A stretch of 64,000 nt of DNA from Ktedonobacter robiniae (GCF_016587375.1 NZ_BNJG01000002.1:1178001-1242000); one strand, 5' to 3'. Counted from the stretch's first letter, positions 41,024 through 49,497 are shown. A program made the numbers and translations. Notes: generated by a model from the sequence alone, not told the origin.

Positions 41024-41368
41024 ATGTCTTTTGAAACAACATCGCTCGTGGTCAACCTGCTCGGCATTGTCCTTGGCATCTTCTTCCTGTTTGCTGGGGC
41101 AAGGAAACTGTATGGATGGGAATGGGCAAAAAAGAGCTATCTCGAACACTTTCCCCTTTGGGTCTACTACGTTTCTGCCGTCGTAGAAGTCATTTCCGGC
41201 ATCGGGCTCATCTTGCCCCCACTGCGATTCGCGGCGGCTCTGTTACAGATAGTGCTGATTCTCTGCGTTTCTCTTCATCCCTGGCATCATGTCAAGGCCA
41301 AAACGATCATTCTGCCAGTGACCACGACGGCTTTGCTTCTCTTGTTGATGTGGCTCGCCCGTCCTTGA
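41024..41368 (+). CDS. DoxX-like membrane protein
   Basis: The 114-residue protein has four TM helices (LVVNLLGIVLGIFFLFAGAR, VYYVSAVVEVISGIGLILPP, AAALLQIVLILCVSLHP, IILPVTTTALLLLLMWLARP) and the DoxX/DoxD signature FFLFAGARKLYGWEWAKKSY. Members work with oxidoreductases in membrane-linked redox or detoxification. GAGGAG lies 5 nt before the ATG. It is divergent from and probably repressed by the neighbouring TetR protein. No partner oxidoreductase is directly adjacent. Confidence 0.87.
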   Translation: MSFETTSLVVNLLGIVLGIFFLFAGARKLYGWEWAKKSYLEHFPLWVYYVSAVVEVISGIGLILPPLRFAAALLQIVLILCVSLHPWHHVKAKTIILPVTTTALLLLLMWLARP

Positions 41369-41654
41369 CGGAAATCAAGCATGGTTCTGATCCTGCGGGC
41401 AAGGAGCATATCTCACCCGTATGACGCAATCAGAAGTCATCATCCAGATTACGTCAGAATCCAGGCCCTGCCGCCCTGGCCATGCTCACCAACAAAGATC
41501 TGACGCAACCGTCACCAGCTTCATCCGTAAGAGATTGAGGGAAGATGATTCTAAAAAGAGGGAGCAAAAATATGCAGGGGACTGATAGATATGCAAATGT
41601 TCTTGCTCCACTGGGATTTGAGGGCTGTAACTGTCACCGATAGGAGAAAATCGC

Positions 41655-42254
41655 ATGAATAAAGTTACCTGCTCAATTGCAATGTCATTAGATGCTTTCG
41701 TTGCAGGACCCAATCAGAGTTTTGAAAAACCTTTTGGGGACATCCCTGAAAATTTACTTCACCACTGGATGTTCGATGAGCCAGAAAAACACCAGGCTGA
41801 ATTGGATGCATCACAAGATGCGGGTGCGTTCATTATGGGGAGCAACATGTTTGGCCCAAAAGAAAAGCGAGGGAGCACCGGCTGGAAGGGCTGGTGGGGA
41901 GAGAATCCACCCTACCATGCTCCTGTCTTTGTATTGTCTGAAAATCGGAGAGACCCTATTGCTATGGATGGTGGCACAACATTCATCTTCATTCCAGACG
42001 GTGTTGAAGCAGCACTGTCTCGAGCAAAAGAAGTGGCCGGGGAGAGAACTATTGCGATAGCGGGTGGAGCAAATACCATCAATCAATATTTATCAGCAGG
42101 GCTTATTGATGATTTGTGGCTACACATAGTACCCGTAACCATAGGTTCTGGAGCGCGTCTCTTTGAGGGCGTTCCCGATATCGAACTTGAACCTTTTGAA
42201 ATAAGTGGCACAAAATTGGTAACGCATATCAGGTACCGTGTCGTTAAGAAATAA
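41655..42254 (+). CDS. Dihydrofolate reductase/RibD C-terminal-domain reductase
   Basis: The 199-residue protein has the DHFR-like fold seen in RibD_C proteins: VTCSIAMSLDAFVAGPNQSF at the start, AFIMGSNMFGPKEKRG, the NADPH loop TIAIAGGANTINQYLSAGLI and LHIVPVTIGSGARLFEGV. It probably reduces a pteridine-like or other small heterocycle with NADPH. ATAGGAG lies 11 nt before the ATG. Preceded by a 286-bp gap in which nothing else could be recognised. Confidence 0.87.
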   Translation: MNKVTCSIAMSLDAFVAGPNQSFEKPFGDIPENLLHHWMFDEPEKHQAELDASQDAGAFIMGSNMFGPKEKRGSTGWKGWWGENPPYHAPVFVLSENRRDPIAMDGGTTFIFIPDGVEAALSRAKEVAGERTIAIAGGANTINQYLSAGLIDDLWLHIVPVTIGSGARLFEGVPDIELEPFEISGTKLVTHIRYRVVKK

Positions 42255-42278
42255 TCAACTTCTCAGTGTATTTTTGTA

Positions 42279-42324
42279 GAATACAACGTGTGATATAACG
42301 TTACTTATATCGCACATTGTATTC
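42279..42324. terminator. 20-bp-arm inverted repeat between convergent genes
   Basis: GAATACAACGTGTGATATAA, CGTTAC, and TTATATCGCACATTGTATTC, which complement each other at 18 of 20 positions (the two mismatches are T.G or C.A type). It lies 25 bp past the DHFR-like gene and 42 bp before the stop of the convergent beta-barrel gene, where it can end both transcripts. Confidence 0.65.
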
Positions 42325-42365
42325 AGTGATCGAAAAAATACTTATGGGTCTACTGAACGTTTTAT

Positions 42366-42872
42366 CTACTTCTCCTGCCTGCTGAGATCCATTACCCAGT
42401 TTGTCTCCCAGGTGTTTCCTCCATCCACAGAAAACGCTTGCTCCCAATGGCACGACGTAGGGGTGATGTCCGACCAGAGCCACCGACACAAGACGTGCTT
42501 GCCCCCAAAGGTTTCGTGCGCATAGAATGCTCCACGCCCTTGGTGAAACCCGCCAATCATTGGGAGAGTATAGGTCCCCTGGGCTCCTTCTGCCGTTCCT
42601 CCTGCATAATAGATGCTCCACTCCCCTGACTCGGGGTCAAAGAGGCGCGTCGAAAAAGCTTCCGCCATACCCGTTGCTCGATACATGTTGACCTCGCTGA
42701 CACTGCCCCACCCCGCCAGGATCTTGTGATCCACCGCTGTCCCCTCAAAATCTTCCCAGGATGTGGAACCCTTGAGCCACTCCCGTAGCCGTCGATGGTG
42801 GATATTCCACCGTCCAATGATGAAATCAAAATCAGTCCGTCCATCCTGGGATGCTCCATGTGACGCGGTCAT
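42366..42872 (-). CDS. Putative DUF1579-like beta-barrel protein
   Basis: The 168-residue product begins with FDFIIGRWNIHHRRLREWLK and continues GTAVDHKILAGWGSVSEVNM, RLFDPESGEWSIYYAGG and GGNTWETNWVMDLSR, a series of beta strands with one Trp per turn, as in DUF1579 and related lipocalin-like proteins. No catalytic residues stand out. GAGGAGAAACACA precedes the ATG. It follows the YciI gene on the same strand by 124 bp, so both may be one transcript controlled by the divergent MocR regulator. The family assignment is by pattern only. Confidence 0.6.
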   Translation of the reverse strand: MTASHGASQDGRTDFDFIIGRWNIHHRRLREWLKGSTSWEDFEGTAVDHKILAGWGSVSEVNMYRATGMAEAFSTRLFDPESGEWSIYYAGGTAEGAQGTYTLPMIGGFHQGRGAFYAHETFGGKHVLCRWLWSDITPTSCHWEQAFSVDGGNTWETNWVMDLSRQEK

Positions 42873-42996
42873 TGTGTTTCTCCTCTATCAAACGACCATT
42901 TTCACGTTGGGTCGTGTAATTCATACACGACGGTCTCCTTTGTAAAACTGCAATGGCTCGCGACGCAACGCGAGCGCGCTCTGTTCAAACATGCCT

Positions 42997-43299
42997 TTAT
43001 GCAGTGCTTCGCGCATCCAGAAAAAGCTGCCATTGTTTAAGCAGGCTCAGGGCAAAAATGTCATGCACTACAAACGGATCGCGCGCAAACAAGTCAACGA
43101 CTGCTTGTTTGCTTTCAGCCTCAACGACGACCAGTGATCCTGTGGCATCGGCGAAGGGGCCACCGAGAACCACCATCCCGCTTTCAAAAAGCTGGTCCAT
43201 GAAGTCGGCATGTTGCGCCCAATATGACTGTTCGCGCACCGTTTTGCCCTTCATCCAGGCCGACCCAGGCATCCAAAGAAGAACGAAGGTGTTGTTCAT
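42997..43299 (-). CDS. YciI-like protein
   Basis: The 100-residue protein shows the YCII pattern: YWAQHADFMDQLFESGMVVL, GGPFADATGSLVVVEAESK and DLFARDPFVVHDIFALSLL. The His of QHADF and the Asp/Pro of ARDPF form the putative active site of this ferredoxin-like fold family, which includes some dehydrohalogenases, but substrates are mostly unknown. Divergent from the MocR gene, with the promoter of the latter at 43332-43361. Confidence 0.87.
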   Translation of the reverse strand: MNNTFVLLWMPGSAWMKGKTVREQSYWAQHADFMDQLFESGMVVLGGPFADATGSLVVVEAESKQAVVDLFARDPFVVHDIFALSLLKQWQLFLDARSTA

Positions 43300-43331
43300 G
43301 CTCTTTTCCTTGTTTTGGTAGTAGTTGCTGC

Positions 43332-43361
43332 TTGCTTCCCTTTGCGTACCTCACGTACAAT
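43332..43361 (+). promoter_or_regulatory. Promoter of the MocR gene
   Basis: TTGCTT (43332-43337), 18-nt spacer, TACAAT (43356-43361). It supports the ATG at 43433 as start, as ATG 43376 would lie almost at the transcription start and has a GAGG directly adjoining. Confidence 0.6.
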
Positions 43362-43432
43362 ACTATAGCCTGAGGATGGCATTCCCAAAAGGGCCACATT
43401 TTGCAGCATGGCAGATGCCACTTGAAGGAGCA

Positions 43433-44896
43433 ATGATGCCTGGAAAAAAATTCGCACCCGGCCTCGATCTGCCCATTACGCTTGATCGTACCGCACCAAC
43501 ATCGATCTATCGACAACTCTGTGAGCAATTACGGCGAGCTATTCTCGATGGGCGCGTCTCAGGAGGTGCGCGACTCCCCTCGACGCGCACCTTAGCACAG
43601 GCTCTTGGCGTCTCACGGACGGTCACGAGCTCCGCCTATGATGAGCTTTTTGCCGAAGGGTATCTGGAAGGGCGGCACGGATCGGGGACCTATGTCAGAA
43701 CGGATCTTCCTCCGCTGCCACGTCAGACTCCTTCGCTGCCGAATACTCTTCCGCGCTGGCTTGAGAAAGCTCCCCCGCTGGGGTACGAAGCATCCATTCC
43801 CCCGCAGGCTATCGCGTTTCGCCTGGGGATACCTTCCCTCTCATCTCTTCCTCTCCGTGTCTGGCGCGAGACCTGGGGAACGGTCACTGCTCGTTTGCCA
43901 CCGAACAGCCACAGTCCCACCGATGGGGACCCGACGCTGCGAGCAGAGCTTGCCGCCTACCTTGGGCGATCTCGCGGCCTGGCCTGTACCCCAGAGAACA
44001 TTCTTATCACAGCGGGAGCCACGCATGCGCTTGACCTCATCGTGCGCGCAACGCTCTCCGTCGGTGATGACGTCGGAATGGAGGAGCCGGGCTATCCTTC
44101 TGCCCAGCAGACCGTGTTGGCCCGGGGAGGACGCCTCTTGCTGGTGCCGGTTGACGAGAATGGGATGCAAGTCGAACGGCTCCCACATGGACCTGCCGCT
44201 CCACTACTGGTCTATACCACCCCATCGCACCAGTATCCACTTGGAACCCGGCTCGCCGTTGACCGACGCCTGGCGTTGCTGGCCTGGGCACAGGCCAACG
44301 ATAGCCTGATTATCGAGGATGATTACGATAGCGAGTTCCGTTTCGATGCCCTCCCGCTTCCGGCCCTGGCCAGCCTTGATGAGGTCGGGCGCGTCGCCTA
44401 CATCGGAACATTCTCCAAAGTGCTGACCCCTGCCTTGCGCGTTGGCTATCTGGTAGCTCCTCCCCAGCTGTGTGAACGGATCAGGCAACTCACGTATCTG
44501 ACGGATGAGCAGGTTTCCTGGCCGCTGCAACAGATGCTCGCTGACTTCATCGCTCGGGGGCATCTGGATCGACATATTCGACGCATGCGGTATCAGTATG
44601 CGCAAAAGCGACGCATCGTGGCGCAAACTCTTGCACCCATCGCCCATCTCGCGCGCTTACGTGGGCTGGAAGCTGGCCTGCATGTTTATCTTGAACTGGA
44701 ATCCTCAATTTCGGCCACGCGCGTCGCGCATCTGGCTCGGCAGCGCAATGTCATCGTCACCCCTCTTGACTCCTACTATCTTGGTCCCCCTGACCGTTCT
44801 GGTCTGCTTTTGGGCTATGCAAGCCTGGAGATCCCTGAGATTCTTCAGGGCATGGCGATCCTGAGGGAAATCATTGCACACGTTGCAGGCCTTTGA
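43433..44896 (+). CDS. MocR/PdxR-type GntR regulator with aminotransferase domain
   Basis: The 487-residue protein is a fusion. Residues 15-85 form a GntR winged helix (SIYRQLCEQLRRAILDGRVS, RLPSTRTLAQALGVSRTVTS). Residues 120-487 form a fold-type I PLP domain (PENILITAGATHALDLIVRA, the PLP-contact DEPGYPSAQ-like MEEPGYPSAQ, IIEDDYDSEFRFDALPLPAL, and the Schiff-base Lys in YIGTFSKVLTPALRVGYLVA). Such regulators use PLP plus an effector to control vitamin B6 or amino-compound metabolism. GAAGGAG lies 4 nt before ATG 43433. It is divergent from the YciI gene. No pdx genes are nearby, so its target is more likely the divergent YciI/DUF1579-like pair. Confidence 0.93.
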   Translation: MMPGKKFAPGLDLPITLDRTAPTSIYRQLCEQLRRAILDGRVSGGARLPSTRTLAQALGVSRTVTSSAYDELFAEGYLEGRHGSGTYVRTDLPPLPRQTPSLPNTLPRWLEKAPPLGYEASIPPQAIAFRLGIPSLSSLPLRVWRETWGTVTARLPPNSHSPTDGDPTLRAELAAYLGRSRGLACTPENILITAGATHALDLIVRATLSVGDDVGMEEPGYPSAQQTVLARGGRLLLVPVDENGMQVERLPHGPAAPLLVYTTPSHQYPLGTRLAVDRRLALLAWAQANDSLIIEDDYDSEFRFDALPLPALASLDEVGRVAYIGTFSKVLTPALRVGYLVAPPQLCERIRQLTYLTDEQVSWPLQQMLADFIARGHLDRHIRRMRYQYAQKRRIVAQTLAPIAHLARLRGLEAGLHVYLELESSISATRVAHLARQRNVIVTPLDSYYLGPPDRSGLLLGYASLEIPEILQGMAILREIIAHVAGL

Positions 44897-44993
44897 AGCG
44901 CTCTACCACCTGATCTTCAGGTGCTCTCATTCCCAACATGTAAATCTTCGCGTAAGGTCCTGTCAGGGTCACGACTCCCGTGCCTGTACGCAC

Positions 44994-45689
44994 TCAGTTT
45001 GAGCTTTTGTGGGCCAGGACAAAGCCTGCGCCTGGGAAAGCTGAGAAGCGTGAAGGCCGCATCTCCTCAGTTTCTATCTGCGAGAAACTGGACTCCGAGA
45101 CGAGGACGGTCAAATCGTGCGTGCGGCTCCCCCCGGCGTGAAAGCGCGCAGGCTGGCCCTGGCGTTCCTTCTTGTGAGTGAAATCGGCCATGACCAGCCG
45201 CCCCCCAGGTTTGAGTACCCGGGCGATTTCCGCGAGCCCCTGGCGTTTGAGAGGAGCAGGCAAATGGTGCATCATCAAGGTCGAGAACACCACATCAAAT
45301 GATTGATCGGGAAAGGCGAGTTGCTCGATCACCCCGATCTGGAACTCGATGGGTATGTCGCGCCGAGCCGCTTTCGCGCGAGCCCGGACAATCTGCTGAT
45401 GTCCGGGGTCAACACCCACAACACGGCCTACACGGTCCACGCGGCGGGCCACTTCCATCACCAGCGTTCCCGTGCCGCAGCCCACATCCAGCACCGTCTC
45501 TCCAGGCTGAATGCGGGCCAGGTTGACGATTTTTTGCCTCAGCTCCCGCACTTTGCCCCGAAACATGAAGATGTCGGTGAGCCATTCGTGCAGATCGTAG
45601 CGCCACCCTCCGCTCCCAACCAGTCCTTTTGTCTCTTTGTCCGATGCCTCGCCCGCAGTGCGGTGGCGATGCTGTGAAAACGAATGCAT
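44994..45689 (-). CDS. UbiE/MenG-like SAM methyltransferase
   Basis: The 231-residue protein has YDLHEWLTDIFMFRGKVREL, motif I TVLDVGCGTGTLVMEVARRV, beta2 VVGVDPGHQQIVRA, motif II SFDVVFSTLMMHHLPAPLKR and motif III VLKPGGRLVMADFTHKKER. ATG 45689 is chosen because AAAGGAG lies 8 nt before it; 57 further upstream residues belong to regulatory DNA, not protein. It is divergent from a TetR gene with palindromic operators in the gap, so it is probably TetR-controlled. The C-terminal FPGAGFVLAHKSSN is normal for the class. Confidence 0.9.
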   Translation of the reverse strand: MHSFSQHRHRTAGEASDKETKGLVGSGGWRYDLHEWLTDIFMFRGKVRELRQKIVNLARIQPGETVLDVGCGTGTLVMEVARRVDRVGRVVGVDPGHQQIVRARAKAARRDIPIEFQIGVIEQLAFPDQSFDVVFSTLMMHHLPAPLKRQGLAEIARVLKPGGRLVMADFTHKKERQGQPARFHAGGSRTHDLTVLVSESSFSQIETEEMRPSRFSAFPGAGFVLAHKSSN

Positions 45690-45730
45690 AGATCTTGCTC
45701 CTTTAAGAGAAAACTTCTCTTTTGAAAAAG

Positions 45731-45859
45731 TGTCTGTTGACAGGCAGACACGTTTGAGACATACTGTTTCAGATGAACCTTTGTGGTCTTTTTCTAAGTG
45801 TAATTGGGCGAGAGCTAAGAGACAAGGCTCAATCAGGGGAATATGTCTCAGATGAGACA
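45731..45859. promoter_or_regulatory. TetR operators and the TetR gene promoter
   Basis: Two similar palindromes are seen: TGAGACA-TAC-TGTTTCA (45755-45771, one mismatch) and TGTCTCA-GA-TGAGACA (45844-45859, perfect), plus TGTCTG..CAGACA at 45731-45750. TTGACA (45737-45742), 17 nt, CATACT (45760-45765) forms a plus-strand promoter overlapped by the first palindrome. The second overlaps the TetR ribosome site. This fits autorepression and control of the divergent methyltransferase. Confidence 0.78.
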
Positions 45860-45870
45860 AGGAGCGTAAA

Positions 45871-46470
45871 ATGACTCAATCGGCAAGCAATCTACGCGTG
45901 AGACGGACGCAGAAACTGTTGCGGGAGGCGTTAGTTGAGTTGATCGAGGAGCGAGGCTTCGAAGCACTCACTATCGGCGAATTGACCGAGCGGGCGATGG
46001 TGAGCCGGGCCGCATTCTATCGCAATTATCAAGATAAATATGACCTGGTGGAGCAGATCTTTGAGGAAGCCATGAGCGCCTTGCTCAATGCGGTCGGAGA
46101 GATGGGTCCAGGGCAGCATCCCCCAGAGGTCTGGGTAACATTCTTCGAGCATATCGCAAAATACGAGCGACTCTATCGAGCCCTGCTGGGCAGCAAGGGA
46201 AGCCCCTGGTTTGTAAGAAAGATGCGTATGGCTCTAGCTGACCTGGTCGAGGAGCATGGGCAGGGACATAGGCTAGCCAGGTCAGCCACAACAGACCAGC
46301 CCATCCTCTCATTCTCCGATGGGTTGGTGCCAGACCTGGTGTCCACGATGCTTGTGGAGGCTATTACCTGGTGGCTTGAACAGGGAAGACCATCCACTTC
46401 CAGAGAGATCGCCACACGCTGTACCCTGTTGGTATCTGCACTCTTCAAGGAAGTGAGCACATGGCACTGA
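45871..46470 (+). CDS. TetR/AcrR family transcriptional regulator
   Basis: The 199-residue protein has the TetR HTH (TQKLLREALVELIEERGFEA, TIGELTERAMVSRAAFYRNY, QDKYDL) and a ligand domain with YERLYRALLGSKGSPWFVRK and a C-terminal MLVEAITWWLEQGRPSTSRE. GGAGCGTAAA precedes the ATG. It is divergent from the methyltransferase at 44994-45689 and lies between two operator palindromes. A fragment of another methyltransferase follows it. Confidence 0.93.
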   Translation: MTQSASNLRVRRTQKLLREALVELIEERGFEALTIGELTERAMVSRAAFYRNYQDKYDLVEQIFEEAMSALLNAVGEMGPGQHPPEVWVTFFEHIAKYERLYRALLGSKGSPWFVRKMRMALADLVEEHGQGHRLARSATTDQPILSFSDGLVPDLVSTMLVEAITWWLEQGRPSTSREIATRCTLLVSALFKEVSTWH

Positions 46471-46550
46471 TAGGGACCAGCTTCAGCTGCCGTCAACATC
46501 ATGGATATATCTCGCAAAATAAGCTCTCCAATCGCTCTTCCTGCGCCTCT

Positions 46551-46691
46551 GACTTCCTTGAGCGATTGCAAGGCAAAGAAGATTATCCAGCCTCTCTTGA
46601 AGAGCATTTGGACTGGCTGAGACGTGCAGGATTGCCCGCCACCTGTTTGCCTCTGCACCTCCGCCATGCGCTGATCGCAGGGAAAAAGTGA
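46551..46691 (+). pseudogene. C-terminal remnant of a methyltransferase
   Basis: The frame reads DFLERLQGKEDYPASLEEHL, DWLRRAGLPATCLPLHLRHA, LIAGKK and stops. This is the last 45 or so residues of a class I methyltransferase (the helix EHLDWLRRAGF before the final strand). The SAM-binding part is missing; an 80-bp spacer separates it from the TetR stop. It likely marks a deletion that removed the rest of a gene once downstream of the TetR gene. Confidence 0.7.
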
Positions 46692-46772
46692 GATAAAACA
46701 GGTGGATTGGGGAGAGAGGTGAGACCCCTCGTTGTCATATGAGGGCAGGCGAAAAGCAGTTGGAAGGACGGT

Positions 46773-47756
46773 TTATCGCCTTTTGCCCGCGCTGCTCATA
46801 CTCTCTTGCTGGTCGAGCACAAGAAGCGCCTGTTGGATGCCCTGCCGATAGGTCGGGGCAGCCACTGGTTTCCAACCAAGCTCACGCACCGCCTTCGCGT
46901 TGGAGACGCGCATGGAGGTCGCGAAGAAGTCGGTCGCCAGGGGCGCGAGTGGACGCATCATCCAGCTTGGGAGTGAAAAGGGCCTCGGCAGGTGAGCCTG
47001 CTGGCAGAGGAACGTGAAGAAGTCTGTATTGTGTACCGGTTCGTCATCGACGATGTTATACGCTTCTCCTGCCTTGCCCCGTTCGAGGGCTGCGACCGTG
47101 GCGGCTGCCGCATCTTCCAGGTAAATCCAGGAGGTGACCGCGCGGCCCCCATCAGGCAGAGGAAGGCTTCGGCGGCGCAGGGTCTCCAGAATAGGGACGA
47201 GAGAGGCTGGCCCATAAAAGTATCCATAGCGGAGCGAGATCCCCTCGATCCAGCCCTCCTGGGTCGCTTCCCAGAGCTGCCGCTCCAATGAGCGGAACCC
47301 GGCCACGTGCCGTTCTAGTTGGGAAGAACTTCCAGCAGGTGCGAACGGACTGTCTTCAGTGATGACCTTTTCGCCCCAGTCACCGTAGCCGTAGCCCAAC
47401 GTCATCGACTCCGCTACGAACCTGCGTGCTCCTACCTCCCTGGCGGCAGCGAGCAGATTCGTGGTCCCAGCATCGCGCAGCGCGTTGGTGGCATACATAT
47501 CCTGATGACGCAGAGGCGTCTTCTTGAGCGCGGTCAGCGCATGAATGACTGCGTCGGCTTGCACCCCCGAGACTGCTCTGAGCAGGTCGTCGCGATCCAT
47601 CACATTTGCCTGGATCGGGTGAGCGCCAAGGTGAGAGAGGTGATCTCTACTCTCAGGGGAACGGGCCAACCCAAAAACTTCGTGTCCTGCTACGATGAGG
47701 GCACGGGTCAAGGGGGTGCCCAGAGCTCCACTCGCTCCAGCAATCAGCACTTTCAT
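46773..47756 (-). CDS. NAD(P)-dependent epimerase/dehydratase-like protein (extended SDR)
   Basis: The 327-residue protein begins MKVLIAGASGALGTPLTRAL (G-x-x-G-x-x-G Rossmann motif) and shows DAVIHALTALKKTPLRH, FVAESMTLGYGYGDWGEKV (with the SDR serine/tyrosine region), GISLRYGYFYGPAS and SWIYLEDAAAATVAALERG. It probably reduces or epimerises a sugar or ketone. The end of the protein is the normal PTYRQGIQQAL helix. A 14-bp operator-like site upstream (47794-47807) is shared with the SDR gene at 48561-49466, so the two seem co-regulated. Confidence 0.9.
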   Translation of the reverse strand: MKVLIAGASGALGTPLTRALIVAGHEVFGLARSPESRDHLSHLGAHPIQANVMDRDDLLRAVSGVQADAVIHALTALKKTPLRHQDMYATNALRDAGTTNLLAAAREVGARRFVAESMTLGYGYGDWGEKVITEDSPFAPAGSSSQLERHVAGFRSLERQLWEATQEGWIEGISLRYGYFYGPASLVPILETLRRRSLPLPDGGRAVTSWIYLEDAAAATVAALERGKAGEAYNIVDDEPVHNTDFFTFLCQQAHLPRPFSLPSWMMRPLAPLATDFFATSMRVSNAKAVRELGWKPVAAPTYRQGIQQALLVLDQQESMSSAGKRR

Positions 47757-47793
47757 GATAGTCTCCCTTCTGCTGACTAACTACGAAACTCTA

Positions 47794-47807
47794 TCAATAA
47801 ACATTGA
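47794..47807. promoter_or_regulatory. Shared operator-like site upstream of the epimerase-like gene
   Basis: TCAATAAACATTGA has arms TCAAT/ATTGA around 4 nt and lies 38 bp upstream of the ATG. The neighbouring GAAACTCTATCAATAAACAT is nearly the same as the sequence upstream of the SDR gene (49498-49511), with the same distance and orientation to the start. Confidence 0.65.
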
Positions 47808-47838
47808 CAATATTGTACATTTTGCTTTCCCAGATCTT

Positions 47839-48468
47839 CTAGAAGCCAAGCTGCTGCTTGACCAGGACCATCGTGATACGACCGGGCTCGTGCTCTGCAT
47901 TGATGACCAGCAGTTTATTGATGGCGCTGGCCTGGCCGTAGACTTGCTGAGCACGTTCATTTTCTAAGGGAAGGCTATATTCGCGGATGCGGCGAAGTCC
48001 ATCTTCCAGCGTGCGCACGAGCTTTTGTGTGCCAACCACCCAGATCACTGTGTCCGCGCCAAAGACGGCGGCACCTAACTGGCTGCCAGCGGCTGATGCA
48101 ATGAGCACCTCGCCCTGTTCGGTGATCGCGTGGATGCTGCCCAGCAGTACATCGGGGGCTGCGACCAGTTTGCGCATCTCGTGGCGCTGGGTCGCGTAAT
48201 CAAGCGTAGATAAACGAGCGCGCACCGATTGAAAGTGGTTTGCGTGTTCGATCTGCTCTGTCAGGCCAATCAATTCAAGGGTACGCGAGGGCCCATCATA
48301 GACCTCTGCGCCATCGGGGATCTGGTCAAGCACATACGTTCTTGCTTCTTCGCCGGTCTCAAAGACGACAACGCGTATGCCGTGCGCTTGCAGTGCCTGG
48401 ACGGTCTTCTCGATCTGCTTCTCTGATGCCAGTTGCGTGAATTCGGAATGTGATAGATTGGTAGTCAT
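47839..48468 (-). CDS. LUD domain protein (LutC/YkgG-like)
   Basis: The 209-residue protein has the LUD-domain order: EKTVQALQAHGIRVVVFETG, VYDGPSRTLELIGLTEQIEH, DVLLGSIHAITEQGEVLIAS (the family SxHAITExG motif), AAGSQLGAAVFGADTVIWVVGTQK and INKLLVINAEHEPGRI. LUD proteins (LutB/LutC relatives) take part in lactate utilisation; this single-domain form without iron-sulfur cysteines lacks the partner lutA/lutB genes nearby, so the role is uncertain. AAAGGA precedes the ATG. It lies between the two co-regulated oxidoreductase genes on the same strand. Confidence 0.87.
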   Translation of the reverse strand: MTTNLSHSEFTQLASEKQIEKTVQALQAHGIRVVVFETGEEARTYVLDQIPDGAEVYDGPSRTLELIGLTEQIEHANHFQSVRARLSTLDYATQRHEMRKLVAAPDVLLGSIHAITEQGEVLIASAAGSQLGAAVFGADTVIWVVGTQKLVRTLEDGLRRIREYSLPLENERAQQVYGQASAINKLLVINAEHEPGRITMVLVKQQLGF

Positions 48469-48560
48469 TGCGATTGTTTTCCTTTCTTGTCTTTTGTAAA
48501 TCTTGAAATTAACCGTGTTCTAGCCTACTTTCGAGGTTGTTTAGAGAAATGCCCATCTCC

Positions 48561-49466
48561 TTACATGGTCCTTATCTCTCCACGAGGTCGTACTTCATTC
48601 GCTGCTGATTGAGCATATGGCCGAATCAACTCCTCTGACACTTGCCAGAGACGTTTGCGCACTGCTACGTCATAGGAACGCTTGGAGGAAGGTGTCTGCT
48701 TGCACTTGGAGAAGTACTTCCCACTTACTCCCTCTACCTCAGGCGAGGTTGCCAGGTAGAGCGTCGTCTGCGCTCCTTTTTCTGCACTTGTTCCCACCAA
48801 ATTGTTGAACGCTCCAATCAAACCCACCAAGCCTCTCAGGTTGTCATTGAAGTTGGTGGCTACCGCTCCTGGATGAAGCGCATTCACGGTGATGCCCGTC
48901 CCTTTGAGCTGTTCGGCCAGTTCGTACGTGTAATAGAGTTGTGCTAGCTTGGTATCAGCATAGGCTCTTGAGGGGCTATACCGTTGTTCGCCTTGCAAAT
49001 TTGCAAAATCGATTCTCCCAAGGGTATGCCCGGCGGAACTGACACTGATGATACGTGCCGGGACACTGGCCTTGAGCGTATCCAGCAGTAGTTGGGTGAG
49101 CAGGAAGGGAGCCAGGTAATTGGTGGCAAAGGCGTACTCCAAGCCGTCAGTTGTCACTTCCCGTTCACTCTTCAATCCCCCTGCGTTATTGATCAACACG
49201 TGAAGCTGCGGGTATTTTTGCGTAAACTCACTGGCGGCGCGGCGCACCTGGGAAAGCTCAGAGAGGTCGGCGACAATCAGGTCCACCTGCGCGTTTGCAC
49301 TCGCCTCTTTGATCTCTGCCTGTGTGGCTTCACCTTTGGCGCGATTGCGGCAGACCATCACCACCGTCGCACCCATCCTGGCCAGTTCTCTGGCCGTCGC
49401 CTTCCCAATCCCCGAACTGCTGCCTGTTACCAGACACACTTTTCCTTGCATGTTTATTGCTGCCAT
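48561..49466 (-). CDS. Short-chain dehydrogenase/reductase (retinol-dehydrogenase-like)
   Basis: The 301-residue protein has TGSSSGIG at the N-terminal cofactor loop (CLVTGSSSGIGKATARELAR), CRNRAKGE (an Arg-rich NADP-type segment), VLINNAGGLKSER, catalytic Ser in ARIISVSSAGHTLGRIDF and YADTKLAQLYYTYEL (Tyr-x-x-x-Lys), ending LSEVEGVSGKYF-like PEVEGVSGKYFSKCK. ATG 49466 has GGAGGGACATC 6-10 nt upstream; the longer frame to 49520 is rejected. It oxidises or reduces an alcohol/ketone with NADP(H). Operator at 49498-49511. Confidence 0.92.
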   Translation of the reverse strand: MAAINMQGKVCLVTGSSSGIGKATARELARMGATVVMVCRNRAKGEATQAEIKEASANAQVDLIVADLSELSQVRRAASEFTQKYPQLHVLINNAGGLKSEREVTTDGLEYAFATNYLAPFLLTQLLLDTLKASVPARIISVSSAGHTLGRIDFANLQGEQRYSPSRAYADTKLAQLYYTYELAEQLKGTGITVNALHPGAVATNFNDNLRGLVGLIGAFNNLVGTSAEKGAQTTLYLATSPEVEGVSGKYFSKCKQTPSSKRSYDVAVRKRLWQVSEELIRPYAQSAANEVRPRGEIRTM

Positions 49467-49497
49467 GATAGATGTCCCTCCAATCTTGGAAACTCTC

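Noticed and set aside
41369..41654. Possible gene in the gap between DoxX and the DHFR-like gene
   Set aside because: Short frames such as NPGPAALAMLTNKDLTQPSP appear but have no start, no length and no recognised family.
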